NCBI GenBank assembly: GCA_963752045.1
Contig: CAVVWN010000009.1
Coordinates: forward strand, 72,395 to 136,394
DNA length: 64,000 nt
Direction: 5' to 3'
Source: DATKDF01 sp963752045
GTDB taxonomy: Bacteria > Acidobacteriota > Vicinamibacteria > Vicinamibacterales > SCN-69-37
The notes under the pieces are model-generated. The model was given only the letters and a program-made list of their open reading frames with translations. It was not told the origin of the DNA and ran no database searches. Shown piece by piece: positions 10,442 to 22,539 of this stretch. Each line of letters starts with the position of its first letter. The first letter of the stretch is position 1. The translations under genes were made by a program, and so were the position numbers.

Positions 10442-10973
10442 CGGGGCCGGCGTCGGGAAGCAGGTGATCGCGAATACGCAGCGCCGTCGCGTGTTCGAGC
10501 CCCGAGAGCCGCACGCGGGCGAAGTCCGTGCCGGCGGTGTAGATCGAGAGTGTGCCGATCCCGTGGCTTCGCTCGATGGGGCCCTGCGAGACGTCGGTGT
10601 GCTGGACGCGCGACCTTGGCACGTGGATCACGCGGCGCCAGACGACGCCCCGGCGGATCTCGATGCCCGTCAGGTCGACCATGTACGACGCGTGGCGGTA
10701 GGCGAGCGCCGGCCAGCCCCACGCCCACCAGGCGAAGAGGGCGGCGGCGACCGCCCACACGGCAAGCGGCACGAGCGCCGCGAGGCCTGATGGCGCGCCG
10801 ACGAGCACGCCGACTGCCACGGGCGGAAGCGAGCCAAAGACCGCGACGCCGGCGAAGATGCCCCGGGCGACGCGCTGCGCCGAGACGACGCGCGGGTCGA
10901 GCGGCCGCCGGATGCCGTCGGCCACGGGTGGCGGGGCCTCGGGCGCGGGCAGGTTCAGGCTGGATTCACTCAC
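10431..10973 (-). CDS. PH (bPH2) domain protein, YdbS-like
   Basis: 180-aa partner of the three-domain PH protein downstream. A proline-rich N-terminus is followed by two transmembrane helices (about residues 35-95) and one bPH2 domain. This contains RRVIHVPRSRVQHTDVSQGPIERSHGIGTLSIYTAGT, given here by its key residues V-P-R-S-R-V-Q-H-T-D. The start overlaps the end of the dehydratase gene by 8 bp and its own end overlaps the next gene by 11 bp. The three genes from 12090 down to 8936 therefore look translationally coupled, although the dehydratase has no obvious functional link to the PH pair. Confidence 0.85.
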   Translation of the reverse strand: MSESSLNLPAPEAPPPVADGIRRPLDPRVVSAQRVARGIFAGVAVFGSLPPVAVGVLVGAPSGLAALVPLAVWAVAAALFAWWAWGWPALAYRHASYMVDLTGIEIRRGVVWRRVIHVPRSRVQHTDVSQGPIERSHGIGTLSIYTAGTDFARVRLSGLEHATALRIRDHLLPDAGPDAV

Positions 10974-12090
10974 CGGGGGACTCCGTCCCCTGGAACGTCA
11001 TGACCGGATCGCCGAGCACGTCGAACCGGGGCGTGATGCCCAGCCCCGGCGCCGTCGAGGCGGACATGCGGCCGCCAACGCGCGAAGGGGCGCCATCGGC
11101 GATGCTCGTCGTGACGTAGCTGTTGAAATCGGTGGCCGTGAACCGGAACTCGGGCGGTGTGCTGTGCGCCAGATGGGCGATTGCGGCCGTGACGATGTCG
11201 CCGCCCCATGTGTCCTCGATCGTCATCGCCAGTCCGAGCGAGACGCAGAGATCCCGGACCTCTCGGGCTCTGGTGAGGCCGCCGAGCTTGCTGATCTTCA
11301 GATTCACGACGTCGCACGCGCCGTCGGACGTGGCGCGCACGATCATGTCCACCGAGTCGACCACCTCGTCGAGCACGAAGGGCAGGGGCGTCCGCCGCCG
11401 AATCGCCAGGCACTGCTCGTAGCTCGCACACGGCTGTTCGATGTAGACGTCGACGTCGCGGACGGCGTGCACCACGCGCGCCGCCTCGTGCATGAGCCAG
11501 CCCGTGTTGGCATCCGCGACGAGCTTGTCGGACGGGTCGAGGATCGCCCTGACGGCGCGGATTCGCTCGATGTCCTCATCGGGGTTGCCGCCCACCTTCA
11601 ACTGGAACCGCGTGTAGCCATCGCGCTTGTACCCGGCGACGTTCGCGGCCATCTCAGCCGGAGGGCGCTGTGAAATCGCACGGTACAGGACGACGTCGTC
11701 GCCATACCGCCCGCCGAGCAGGTGAGCGACCGGCAGGCCGGCCGCCTGGCCGGTGATGTCCCAGCAGGCCACATCCACCGCGGACTTCACATACGGGTGG
11801 CCCTTCAGCAGGTAGTCCATGCGCCGGTTGAGCACGCCCAGCTGCGTCGGGTCGGCGCCGACGAGCTGCGGGCAGATCTCCTGCAGGCCGGCCCGAACGC
11901 CCGCGGCGTAGGCCGGCAGGTACACGGGTCCAAGCGGGCAGCATTCGCCGTGCCCGGCCAGACCGGCGTCCGTTTCGACACGCACGACGGTCGTGTCGAA
12001 CACGTCGACGCGCTTGCCCTCCGACCACGCATAGGCGCCTTCGACGAGCGGCAAGTCGGCCTTGTAGACCTTGATGGCAGTGATGCGCAT
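10966..12090 (-). CDS. Enolase-superfamily dehydratase, probably cis-3-hydroxy-L-proline dehydratase
   Basis: 374 aa from ATG 12090, the start that fits the MRITAIKVYKADLPL N-terminus of this family; the upstream open frame is non-homologous. The muconate-lactonising-type barrel is complete. It has Lys in RFQLKVGG, metal ligands Asp in VADANTGW, Glu in YIEQPC and Asp in VLDEVVD, and the second Lys in NLKISKLGGLTRA, followed by EDTWGGD. The long stretch SAVDVACWDITGQAAGLP and the GGRYGDDVVLYRAISQR segment match what I remember of cis-3-hydroxy-L-proline dehydratases, which convert the imino acid to pyrroline-2-carboxylate. No other hydroxyproline-catabolic gene is adjacent, so substrate assignment rests on family resemblance only; other dipeptide- or sugar-acid-acting relatives are possible. 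Confidence 0.78.
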   Translation of the reverse strand: MRITAIKVYKADLPLVEGAYAWSEGKRVDVFDTTVVRVETDAGLAGHGECCPLGPVYLPAYAAGVRAGLQEICPQLVGADPTQLGVLNRRMDYLLKGHPYVKSAVDVACWDITGQAAGLPVAHLLGGRYGDDVVLYRAISQRPPAEMAANVAGYKRDGYTRFQLKVGGNPDEDIERIRAVRAILDPSDKLVADANTGWLMHEAARVVHAVRDVDVYIEQPCASYEQCLAIRRRTPLPFVLDEVVDSVDMIVRATSDGACDVVNLKISKLGGLTRAREVRDLCVSLGLAMTIEDTWGGDIVTAAIAHLAHSTPPEFRFTATDFNSYVTTSIADGAPSRVGGRMSASTAPGLGITPRFDVLGDPVMTFQGTESPGE

Positions 12091-12193
12091 GGAGGCGTCC
12101 GGCGACGGAATTATACGGTGCCGGCCGGCATCGGGCATGATGAGGGTGCTGCCGAGCCACGCGCGGCAGCGGCCGCCCTTGCCAGGAGCCACC

Positions 12194-13318
12194 ATGCACC
12201 TCAGATCGCCCGTCGGCCCCGTTCTCATCGCATTGGCTGGATTTGCCTGTGGCGGCCACCTGCCGCCAGACGCCTCGACATTCGAGGCCGTGCTCCTCGA
12301 GGAGACGGCCGAGACGTCTGCCAACGCCTCCATCGGGGATCTCGACGGCGACGGGGACCTCGACGTGCTCCTGGCCAAAGGGCGCCACTGGCCGCTCGCG
12401 AACCGCGTCCTCCTCAATGACGGGCACGGCGTGTTTGCCGCCCGCGACCTCGACGCGTCCGCGGACCGGACCTACTCGGGCGTGCTCGCCGACCTCGACG
12501 GCGACGGCGATCTCGACGTTGCCGTGAGCAACGACCGGCCTGACGAGAAGCTCGTGTATCTGAACGATGGTCGCGGCGTCTTTGCGCGCGCCGGCACGTG
12601 GGGCGATGCGGCCTGGCCCACCCGGAACGCGGCGGCCGCCGACCTCGACGCCGACGGCCGGCCCGATCTCATCGCGGCCAACCGACAGTCGCCGAGCGCG
12701 ATCTGCCTGAACGACGGGCGGGGCGGATTTGCCAGGGATCGCTGCGCGGAGATTCCGAGCGAGTCGGCCACGAGCATCGTGCCGGCCGACTTCGACGGCG
12801 ACGGCTCGGTTGACCTCGCCATTCCGCACCGGGACGGCGGGCAAAGCGTCATTCTGATGAACGACGGGCACGCCGGGTTCGCCCGGGCTCAGCCGTTCGG
12901 GCCACCCGACTCGTCGGCGCGCACGGCCGCGGCAGGCGACCTCAACGGTGATGGGCACATCGACCTCGTGGTGGGGGACGAAGCGCAGGGGAGCCGCGTG
13001 TATCTCAACACGGGCGGAGGGCAGCTCGACGCGGGCCGCCCCCTCGGCGCGTCATCGCTCCGGCCGTATGCGATCGTCATCGGCGACGTGAACGGCGACG
13101 GCCACGCCGACGTCGTCGTAGGCCACGTCAGGGAAGCAGGCATGGTGTTTCTCGGGGACGGCACCGGGCTCGCGTTTGAAGCTGTTGCGTTCGGTGATGG
13201 TGAGGGAGCGGTATACGGCCTGGCGCTCGGCGATCTCGATGGTGACGGGCGCACGGACATCGCCGCCGGCAGAAGCGACGCGCCGAACGTCGTCTATTTC
13301 AACCGCCGAAGGCCGTAG
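12194..13318 (+). CDS. FG-GAP/VCBS repeat beta-propeller protein, exported
   Basis: 374 aa. ATG 12194 is preferred over upstream starts because it has a CAGGAG ribosome site and begins a short signal sequence ending AGFACGG, a weak lipobox with Cys21 as the possible lipid anchor. The body is built of about seven FG-GAP blades, each with the calcium-binding pattern D-x-D-G-D-G and a following strand (DLDGDGDLDVLLAKG, DLDGDGDLDVAVSND, DFDGDGSVDLAIPH, DLNGDGHIDLVVGD, DVNGDGHADVVVGH). It is probably an extracytoplasmic binding or scaffold protein. It is divergent from the dehydratase at 12090 with about 100 bp between, which must hold both promoters. Confidence 0.85.
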   Translation: MHLRSPVGPVLIALAGFACGGHLPPDASTFEAVLLEETAETSANASIGDLDGDGDLDVLLAKGRHWPLANRVLLNDGHGVFAARDLDASADRTYSGVLADLDGDGDLDVAVSNDRPDEKLVYLNDGRGVFARAGTWGDAAWPTRNAAAADLDADGRPDLIAANRQSPSAICLNDGRGGFARDRCAEIPSESATSIVPADFDGDGSVDLAIPHRDGGQSVILMNDGHAGFARAQPFGPPDSSARTAAAGDLNGDGHIDLVVGDEAQGSRVYLNTGGGQLDAGRPLGASSLRPYAIVIGDVNGDGHADVVVGHVREAGMVFLGDGTGLAFEAVAFGDGEGAVYGLALGDLDGDGRTDIAAGRSDAPNVVYFNRRRP

Positions 13319-13322
13319 GACG

Positions 13323-14300
13323 TCATCTCAGCGCCGCAACGAATCTCGGGTCGACTCGCCAGACGGTCGAGGCGGACACCGCGATCCAGAGCGATCGATG
13401 TGCAAGAGCGATCGGACCGCCGCCCTCTCCGGTGATCCGGTGAGCGATCTGGTTCGTTCGCGGGTCGATGCGCAGCAGCGGCGTGCCGGGGGCGCTCACC
13501 CAGACCGAGCCTTCTCCGGCCGCAATGCTCCCGCCCGCGCGCACCGGACCCACCTCGATCGTGGCCGTCACCCGGTTGCTGTCCGGGTCGATGCGAGCCA
13601 CCGTTCCGTCGCCTTCGCACAACACCCACACGGCCCCTTCTCCAACGGCGACGGCGGATGGGGCCTTGCCAGTCGTGATCGTCTCCTCGACGACGTTGGT
13701 GTGGGGGTTGATTCGGAGGACCTGGTTGTTCGTGCTCGCTGCGGCCCAGAGGGCCTTCAGGCCGAAGACGACCGACACGGTGCCGCGAGGCACGTAGACG
13801 TCGGCGACGGGGAGACCGGTGTCGGGGTCGATTCGCAGCAGCGTGCCGGCCTCGTCCGGAAGGATCCACACGCTGCCGATGCCCGTGGTCACCTCACCGG
13901 CCGGAGAGGCCAGGCCGGGAACGGCCATCCGGATCACGGCAGCCGTCGCCGGGTCGACACGGGCGAGCTCGGCGCTGCCGCAGAGGGGCACCCACAGCGC
14001 GGAGAACGCTGTGGCGATCGAGCCGCAGGGAGTCCCGCCAACCGGGATCGGGTCGCCCACCGTGCCGGTCTTCGGATCGACCTTCACGACCGAGGCCGCC
14101 GCCGTGCTCACGATCCACACGGCGTCGGCCGTCGAGCCGATACTCGTGACCGACGCGATGTCGAAGGTGGCGTCCGGCTTGACACGGTCGACGGGCAGTT
14201 CGACTGGCGGCGGGGCGGTTCTTGCGGCCGGTGCCTGCTGTCCGGCGCCTGGCGAGGCCGCTAAAGCAAATAGGACAAGGAGTTTGCCGGCTGTGGGCAT
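13323..14300 (-). CDS. YncE/Vgb-type beta-propeller protein, secreted
   Basis: 325 aa from ATG 14300 (MPTAGKLLVLFALAASPGAGQQ), a clear signal peptide. The mature protein repeats a strand pattern of about 40-45 residues with VWI/VWV...VxRIDPxTxxV (VKVDPKTGTV, LRIDPDTGLP, LRINPHTNVV, ARIDPDSNRV, LRIDPRTNQI), giving seven propeller blades of the YncE/virginiamycin-B-lyase type. No catalytic residues of Vgb can be assigned, so enzymatic activity is not claimed. It converges on the FG-GAP gene with 4 bp between stops and is divergent from the DUF1549 gene at 14337. The open frame continues far upstream on this strand, but that part is antisense shadow. Confidence 0.82.
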   Translation of the reverse strand: MPTAGKLLVLFALAASPGAGQQAPAARTAPPPVELPVDRVKPDATFDIASVTSIGSTADAVWIVSTAAASVVKVDPKTGTVGDPIPVGGTPCGSIATAFSALWVPLCGSAELARVDPATAAVIRMAVPGLASPAGEVTTGIGSVWILPDEAGTLLRIDPDTGLPVADVYVPRGTVSVVFGLKALWAAASTNNQVLRINPHTNVVEETITTGKAPSAVAVGEGAVWVLCEGDGTVARIDPDSNRVTATIEVGPVRAGGSIAAGEGSVWVSAPGTPLLRIDPRTNQIAHRITGEGGGPIALAHRSLWIAVSASTVWRVDPRFVAALR

Positions 14301-14336
14301 GGTCGCTAATAATACCGGTGAATCGACGAGGTCGCG

Positions 14337-17399
<3,063 letters not shown>

Positions 17400-17436
17400 A
17401 GGGCCGTACGGCCCGGAGACAGAATGCAGAGGACGC

Positions 17437-18915
17437 ATGAATCGACCGCCCGGTAGTCGAACGTCGCATCGCGGCGCCCAGCCTGTCACCCGCCGCGATG
17501 CGCTCTGCACGATGGGCAACGGCTTCGGCATGCTGGCGTTCGCCAGCCTGCTCGGCGACTCGCTCGCCGCGGCCGACGCGCTCGGCGCCACGCAGGGCGA
17601 TCTCAATGGCGGGCTGCACCACCGGGCCCGCGCCAAACGCGTCATCTTCCTGTTCATGAACGGCGGCGCGTCGCAGGTCGACACGTTTGACCCCAAGCCG
17701 ATGCTCGACAAGTACCACGGCCAGCCGCTGCCCGGCGGCTTCGTGGCCACCGAACGAAAGACCGGCACGCTCCTGCGCTCGCCGTTCTCTTTCAAGAAGT
17801 ACGGCCAGAGCGGGATCGAGGTGAGCGAGATCTGGCCGCACGTGGGCGAATGCGTCGACGACATCTGCTTCATCCGGTCGATGCACACGGACATTCCGAA
17901 CCACGAGCCGTCGATGCTCATGATGAACACCGGGCACAGCCAGGTGGGGCGGCCGTCGCTCGGGTCCTGGCTGACCTACGGGCTGGGCAGCGACAACCGG
18001 AACCTGCCGGGCTTCGTGGTGCTCTGCCCGCAGGTGCCCACCACGGTGGGCCCGCCACTCTGGAACAACGCGTTCCTGCCGGCCGTGCATCAGGGCACCT
18101 TCATCCCGAGCAAGGTCGAGCGTCCGGATCAGATCATCGGCAAGGACTTCGACCCGAAGAAGCTCGTGTCGTTCATCAACAGTGACGACTTCACGCTGGC
18201 CGAGCAGCGGCGCGAGCTCGACCTGCTCGAATCGCTCGATGCGATGCGGCGGACCGGCGCGCCGGCCGACCCGCAGCTCGAAGCGGCCATCAGCGCCATG
18301 GAGATCGCGTATCGGATGCAGACCGAGGCGCCCGACGTGTTCGACATCCGGAAGGAGAGCACGGCGACGCTCGAGCTCTACGGGCCCGGCAGCACCGCGC
18401 GTGGGTGCCTCATGGCGGTGCGGCTGGCCGAACGCGGCGTGCGGATGATCCAGGTCTACTACGCAGCCGGCGACCCGTGGGACCACCACGCCGACATCCA
18501 GATGCACCGCAAGAACGCCAGGGACTCGGATCAGCCGTTCGCGGCCGTGATCAAGGACCTCAAGTCACGCGGCCTCTTCGACGACACGCTGGTCGTGTGC
18601 GGCTCCGAGTTCGGTCGCACGCCCGTCGTCGAAGTCGGCGGCGGCGCGGGCACCGTGCAGAACGGTCGCGACCACAATCCGTTCGGTTTCACCATGTGGC
18701 TGGCTGGCGGCGGCGTCAAGGGCGGCATGACCTACGGCGCCACCGACGACTTCGGCTTCAAGGCGATCGACAAGCCCGTCCACGTGCACGACCTGCACGC
18801 GACGATCCTCCATCTGCTCGGGATCGACCACACCCGCCTGACCTACAACTACAGCGGCCGCGATTTCCGCCTCACCGACGTGGCAGGCACGGTGATCGGC
18901 GAGATCATCAAGTAA
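17437..18915 (+). CDS. DUF1501 domain protein, Tat-type export
   Basis: 492-aa alkaline-phosphatase-superfamily-like protein of unknown activity. The N-terminus carries a twin-arginine pattern (VTRRDALCTMG) followed by a hydrophobic stretch, consistent with Tat export of a folded metalloprotein. Conserved features are FLFMNGGASQVDTFDPKP, HTDIPNHEPS, GSWLTYGLGS, CGSEFGRTP, and the C-terminal HDLHATILHLLGIDHTRLTYNYSGRDFRLTDV, a closing segment seen throughout the family. It lies 37 bp downstream of the DUF1549/DUF1553 gene in the same orientation, the standard two-gene unit. The stop is followed immediately by the short tandem repeats at 18916. Confidence 0.9.
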   Translation: MNRPPGSRTSHRGAQPVTRRDALCTMGNGFGMLAFASLLGDSLAAADALGATQGDLNGGLHHRARAKRVIFLFMNGGASQVDTFDPKPMLDKYHGQPLPGGFVATERKTGTLLRSPFSFKKYGQSGIEVSEIWPHVGECVDDICFIRSMHTDIPNHEPSMLMMNTGHSQVGRPSLGSWLTYGLGSDNRNLPGFVVLCPQVPTTVGPPLWNNAFLPAVHQGTFIPSKVERPDQIIGKDFDPKKLVSFINSDDFTLAEQRRELDLLESLDAMRRTGAPADPQLEAAISAMEIAYRMQTEAPDVFDIRKESTATLELYGPGSTARGCLMAVRLAERGVRMIQVYYAAGDPWDHHADIQMHRKNARDSDQPFAAVIKDLKSRGLFDDTLVVCGSEFGRTPVVEVGGGAGTVQNGRDHNPFGFTMWLAGGGVKGGMTYGATDDFGFKAIDKPVHVHDLHATILHLLGIDHTRLTYNYSGRDFRLTDVAGTVIGEIIK

Positions 18916-19106
18916 CGACAGGTGCGGCGGGGTTACGACAGGTTACGACGGGTACGACAGGTACGACGGGTACGACGGGTACGACAGGTACTTGGTGGGA
19001 ACTGACGCTGGCCAGCATTTGAAGAGAAGCTGACGGGCCTTCAACTACCAGGTACCTGTCGTACCCGTCGTACCTGTCGTACCTGTCGTACCTGTCGTCG
19101 CACCTG
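18916..19106. repeat. Inverted pair of GG-led 9-10 bp tandem repeats between convergent genes
   Basis: Left block 18916-18997: about seven units of the type GGTACGACA/GGTACGACG, first at 10-bp and then 9-bp spacing. Right block 19048-19106: the same unit in reverse complement (TACCTGTCG, TACCCGTCG). The blocks are about 50 bp apart and can pair over roughly 50-60 bp as a long hairpin. The loop contains the perfect 10-bp palindrome GCTGGCCAGC (about 19009-19018). The left block starts right after one stop codon; the right block is translated as the C-terminal tail of the convergent gene. A bidirectional terminator or a mobile short repeat are both possible. Confidence 0.85.
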
Positions 19107-20691
19107 AGACACACGCTTCATTGCCTGCCGCGTCTTCTGCGCACACGCGATAGGGCGCGTCGGCCTCGACGCCGGCGGGCACGTCGGCTCGCCAGAGGTA
19201 CTCGCCGTACCAGCGCATCGGCGCGGTCACCGGACCGTTCGGCGTCGTCCACTCGACCTCGACTCGCCGCCACTCGAACGGCAGCGTGGGGCTCTTGCGG
19301 TCGTGCACGCGGGCGCGCACCGTCCGTGCGCCGGTTGCCGGGTCGGCGACGACCGCCACGAGGGTTACCGACGGCGGGGCGGTATCGGGGCTCAGGCCAC
19401 GGCCGAAGTAGACACGCTCGCTGACGGCGGTCTCGTGCTCGCCCTGCGCCTGCACGACGTCGATCCTGTGGTCGCCGTCCAGATCGGCCAGGGCCAGGCC
19501 GAGCGTGCCCGGCGTCTCGGGTCCGTCGAAGACACCGATCGCCAGGCTGAGCTTGCCGGTGCCGTCATTCTGCAGCAGGCGGTCGGGCCCGGTGAGCGAG
19601 CCCACCACGAAGTCGGCATCGCCGTCCGAGTCGTAGTCGAGAAACGCCACCATGTTGTCGTCTTCGCCGATGTTCGCCTCGGACGTCCACCAGAGCGACG
19701 TGACGTCGCGGAACCGGCCACGGCCGTCGTTGCGAAACACGTGCTCGCGCCGGTTGTACCAGCGTTCGCCCAGAATGTCGCCGTCGTTGATGGTGACCAG
19801 GTCGAGAAACCCGTCGCCATCGAGGTCCATCGGCTCGAACTCGTAGTTGTTCGTGTACTGGGGCAGCGCCCGGCCGTCGTTCGTGAAGTGGCCCGTCCCG
19901 TCATTGTTGAACAGGTAGCTGCCCGGGCAGCGCTTGCACGACACGGCCAGGTCAAGGTCGTAGTCGTTGTCGACGTCGACCGCTTCCAGATCCCAGGAGA
20001 ATCCGACGAGCACGTCGGGCATCCGCGCGGCGGTGACGTCGGTGAACCGGCCCGAGCCGTCGTTCTGCCAGAGGCGCGTGAGGCCTCCGCTGTTGGTCAT
20101 GTTGTTGCCCGGGCCCCAGTCGGCGACGACGAGGTCGAGATCGCCGTCGCCGTCGACATCGGCCGGTTCGATGTCGCCGACGCTCAGCGGCCCCTGTGGC
20201 AGGTGCGTCGCCGTCACCTCGCGGAACGCGCCTCCGCCAGACCCGAGAAACAGCCGGCTCTGCGTCTGGAACGTCGTGCCGACGACGATGTCGACGAAGC
20301 CGTCGCCGTCGAAATCGCGAGCCTTGATCACGCGCGCGAGGTCAGCGTCGGGGCCGAAGACATCGACCGAGCGATTCTCGAACGCTCCCGATTCGGTATT
20401 GAAGAAGACCAGGTTCGCCTCCGGCGTGCCGGGCGTGGAATAGTCGCCGCCGTTGGCAAACAGCAGATCGGGGCGGCCGTCGCCGTCGAGGTCCGCAATC
20501 TCGACCTTGTTCGTCCACCCCCTGGTGTCGCCAATCGTCTCGGCCGTGACGTCGTTCCAGAGCACGACGGCCGGAGGCGTGTCAGGCTCGGCCGGTTCCG
20601 GGGTGATGTTGCCGGGCCCGCACGCGGCAGTGAGCAGGGCCACCGAACCTGCGAGCGGGGCGATGAGGAGGCGTCTGAATTCACTGCACAC
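19045..20691 (-). CDS. FG-GAP/VCBS repeat lipoprotein with Thr-Thr-Gly tail
   Basis: 548 aa from GTG 20691; the upstream frame has no homology-like sequence, and GTG gives a short basic N-region, hydrophobic core and lipobox LLTAAC. Blades carry D-x-D-G-D-G calcium loops (DLDGDGRPDLLFAN, DFDGDGFVDIVVGT, DVDGDGDLDLVVAD, DLDGDGFLDLVTIN, DYDSDGDADFVVGS). A CKRC pair is embedded in one blade. A C-terminal immunoglobulin-like domain follows (PSVTLVAVVADPATGARTVRARVHD). The last 16 or so residues are a repetitive TTG TTG TTG tail ending in Trp, encoded by the reverse-complement tandem repeat block, so the repeat has been added to or has grown within the coding sequence. Confidence 0.83.
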   Translation of the reverse strand: MCSEFRRLLIAPLAGSVALLTAACGPGNITPEPAEPDTPPAVVLWNDVTAETIGDTRGWTNKVEIADLDGDGRPDLLFANGGDYSTPGTPEANLVFFNTESGAFENRSVDVFGPDADLARVIKARDFDGDGFVDIVVGTTFQTQSRLFLGSGGGAFREVTATHLPQGPLSVGDIEPADVDGDGDLDLVVADWGPGNNMTNSGGLTRLWQNDGSGRFTDVTAARMPDVLVGFSWDLEAVDVDNDYDLDLAVSCKRCPGSYLFNNDGTGHFTNDGRALPQYTNNYEFEPMDLDGDGFLDLVTINDGDILGERWYNRREHVFRNDGRGRFRDVTSLWWTSEANIGEDDNMVAFLDYDSDGDADFVVGSLTGPDRLLQNDGTGKLSLAIGVFDGPETPGTLGLALADLDGDHRIDVVQAQGEHETAVSERVYFGRGLSPDTAPPSVTLVAVVADPATGARTVRARVHDRKSPTLPFEWRRVEVEWTTPNGPVTAPMRWYGEYLWRADVPAGVEADAPYRVCAEDAAGNEACVSGATTGTTGTTGTTGTTGTW

Positions 20692-20787
20692 AGTGCCGTA
20701 GTATACGGGCGGTTCACCGGATGGCACCGCCCGGCCGTCGCGGGCGACTACAATGCTCGTGCGCATTCCGCGACCCGAGAACCGCCG

Positions 20788-22539
20788 ATGATCCTGAGAC
20801 CGCTGACCCTCGTGGCCGCCTGCGTGGCGATCACCGCCTGCCAGGTCGCTTCGTCGCCACCCGGGCCCTCCGGGCCGGTGACGCTCTCGATCGTGGGCAC
20901 GAACGACTTTCACGGCGCCGTGCTGCCGGCCAATCACCGCGGGGGGCTTGCGCTCTTCAGCGGGTACCTGAAGAACCTGCGCAACGTGCGGGCCGCCGAC
21001 GGTGGCGTCGTGCTCGTCGATGCCGGTGACATGTGGCAGGGCACGATGGAATCGAACCTCGTCGAGGGCGCAATCGTCGTCGAGGCGTACAACTACCTGC
21101 AGTACACGGCCACGACCATCGGCAACCACGAGTTCGACTTCGGCCCGGAAGGTCAGCTCACCACACCGCGCGCGGCCGGCGACGACCCGCAGGGAAACCT
21201 GAAGGCGCGGCTGGCAGAGGCCCGGTTTCCTGTCGTCACGGCAAACATCCTCGACAACTCGACCGGCCGGCCCGTGAGCTGGCCGAACGTCTCGCCGTCG
21301 GTCACGGTTGATGTCGCTGGTGTCACGGTGGGCCTCATCGGTGTCGCGACGACCACGGCGTTCCGCGAGACGATCCGTGCAAACACGGCCGGATTGGCGC
21401 TCGGGTCGCCAGCCGAGGCGGTCGCCCAGCAAGCCGGCGGGCTGCGGGCCGCCGGTGCGGATGTGGTTGTCGTGGCGGCCCATGCCGGCGGCTCCTGTCG
21501 GGAGTTCGGCGATCCGGAGGACGTCGAGTCGTGCGACGAATCGGCTGAAATCGTCCGGCTGGCTCGCGCGCTCGAGCCCGGCCTCGTCGACGTCATCGTT
21601 GCCGGGCACACCCATGGCGCGATGGCACACCAGATCAATGGCATCGCCATCATCGAGTCGTTCTCGCGCGGTCGGGCGTTCGGCCGCGTCGATCTCATGG
21701 TCGATCCCGCAAGCGGGCGCGTCGAGCGGCGCGCGATTCACCGGCCGCAGGACATCTGCGAGTATGTCGAGCCCGGCGCGACGCGGTGCGCCGAGCCCGG
21801 AACCGGACCGATGCCGCCGCGGGCGGTCTACGAGGGCGCACCCGTCGAGCCCGATCCAGCCATCGACGCTCTGCTCTCTCCCGTCGTCGCCCGCGTCGCA
21901 GCCGTCAAGGCGGAGCCGCTCGGCGTGACGATTGTCGCGCCGCTCACCGTGCGTGGCGAGGTCGAGTCGGCGCTCGGCAATCTGTTCGCCGACGCGATGC
22001 TCGCCGTCTCGGGTGGCGCCGACCTGGTCGTGAACAACACCGACGGTGGGCTCCGCGCCGATCTCCCCGCCGGTCCGCTCACCTACGGCCGGCTCTTCGA
22101 AGTGTTCCCGTTCGACAATCAGCTCGTCGAGCTCTCGATGACCGGGCGCGACCTCGAACGCATTCTCGCCGCGCACATCGCCCGCAGCCGAAGCCTGCTG
22201 GGGCTGGCCGGCGCGCGCGTGGAGGCGGCCTGCGCGGCCGGCGGCGTGTCGGTGCGACTCGTGCGGCCGGACGGAGGCGAGATCGCCGACGACGAGGTGA
22301 TTCTGGTGGCAACCACCGACTACCTGGCGACGACCGAGATGTTCGAGTCCGTGAGGCCTGCCGATGGCGACGTCATGGCCGGTCCCGTGGTCCGCGATGC
22401 GGTGGCCGAATGGCTGCGCCGGCGAGGCGGTCTCATCGATCCGGACGAGCTCGTCGAACGGACGGCGCCGCGGTTTCCACCGCGCAGCGCCCTTCCCATG
22501 AACTGCAGGACTACCGTGATGACCGGAGGTGCCCCATGA
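20788..22539 (+). CDS. 5'-nucleotidase-family metallophosphatase, lipoprotein
   Basis: 583 aa with a lipoprotein signal (VAITAC, Cys about residue 14). The calcineurin-like metallophosphatase domain has the metal motifs in order: NDFHGAV, DAGDMWQG, TIGNHEFDFG, AAHAGGS and AGHTHG. The C-terminal 5'-nucleotidase domain (ESALGNLFADAML...NNTDGGLRADLPAG...VFPFDNQLVELSMTGRDLERIL) gives substrate binding. The expected reaction is hydrolysis of nucleoside monophosphates or cyclic nucleotides outside the cytoplasm. A TACAAT -10-like box sits at 20749-20754. The stop overlaps the next gene (ATGA), indicating cotranslation with the FAH-fold hydrolase. Confidence 0.87.
   Translation: MILRPLTLVAACVAITACQVASSPPGPSGPVTLSIVGTNDFHGAVLPANHRGGLALFSGYLKNLRNVRAADGGVVLVDAGDMWQGTMESNLVEGAIVVEAYNYLQYTATTIGNHEFDFGPEGQLTTPRAAGDDPQGNLKARLAEARFPVVTANILDNSTGRPVSWPNVSPSVTVDVAGVTVGLIGVATTTAFRETIRANTAGLALGSPAEAVAQQAGGLRAAGADVVVVAAHAGGSCREFGDPEDVESCDESAEIVRLARALEPGLVDVIVAGHTHGAMAHQINGIAIIESFSRGRAFGRVDLMVDPASGRVERRAIHRPQDICEYVEPGATRCAEPGTGPMPPRAVYEGAPVEPDPAIDALLSPVVARVAAVKAEPLGVTIVAPLTVRGEVESALGNLFADAMLAVSGGADLVVNNTDGGLRADLPAGPLTYGRLFEVFPFDNQLVELSMTGRDLERILAAHIARSRSLLGLAGARVEAACAAGGVSVRLVRPDGGEIADDEVILVATTDYLATTEMFESVRPADGDVMAGPVVRDAVAEWLRRRGGLIDPDELVERTAPRFPPRSALPMNCRTTVMTGGAP

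Noticed and set aside
9029..11119. 696-codon plus-strand open frame
   Set aside because: Antisense to the PH-domain pair; no domain motif, composition of a shadow frame.
18916..19106. CRISPR-like array
   Set aside because: Units are 9-10 bp and contiguous with no unique spacers, and no cas genes are nearby.
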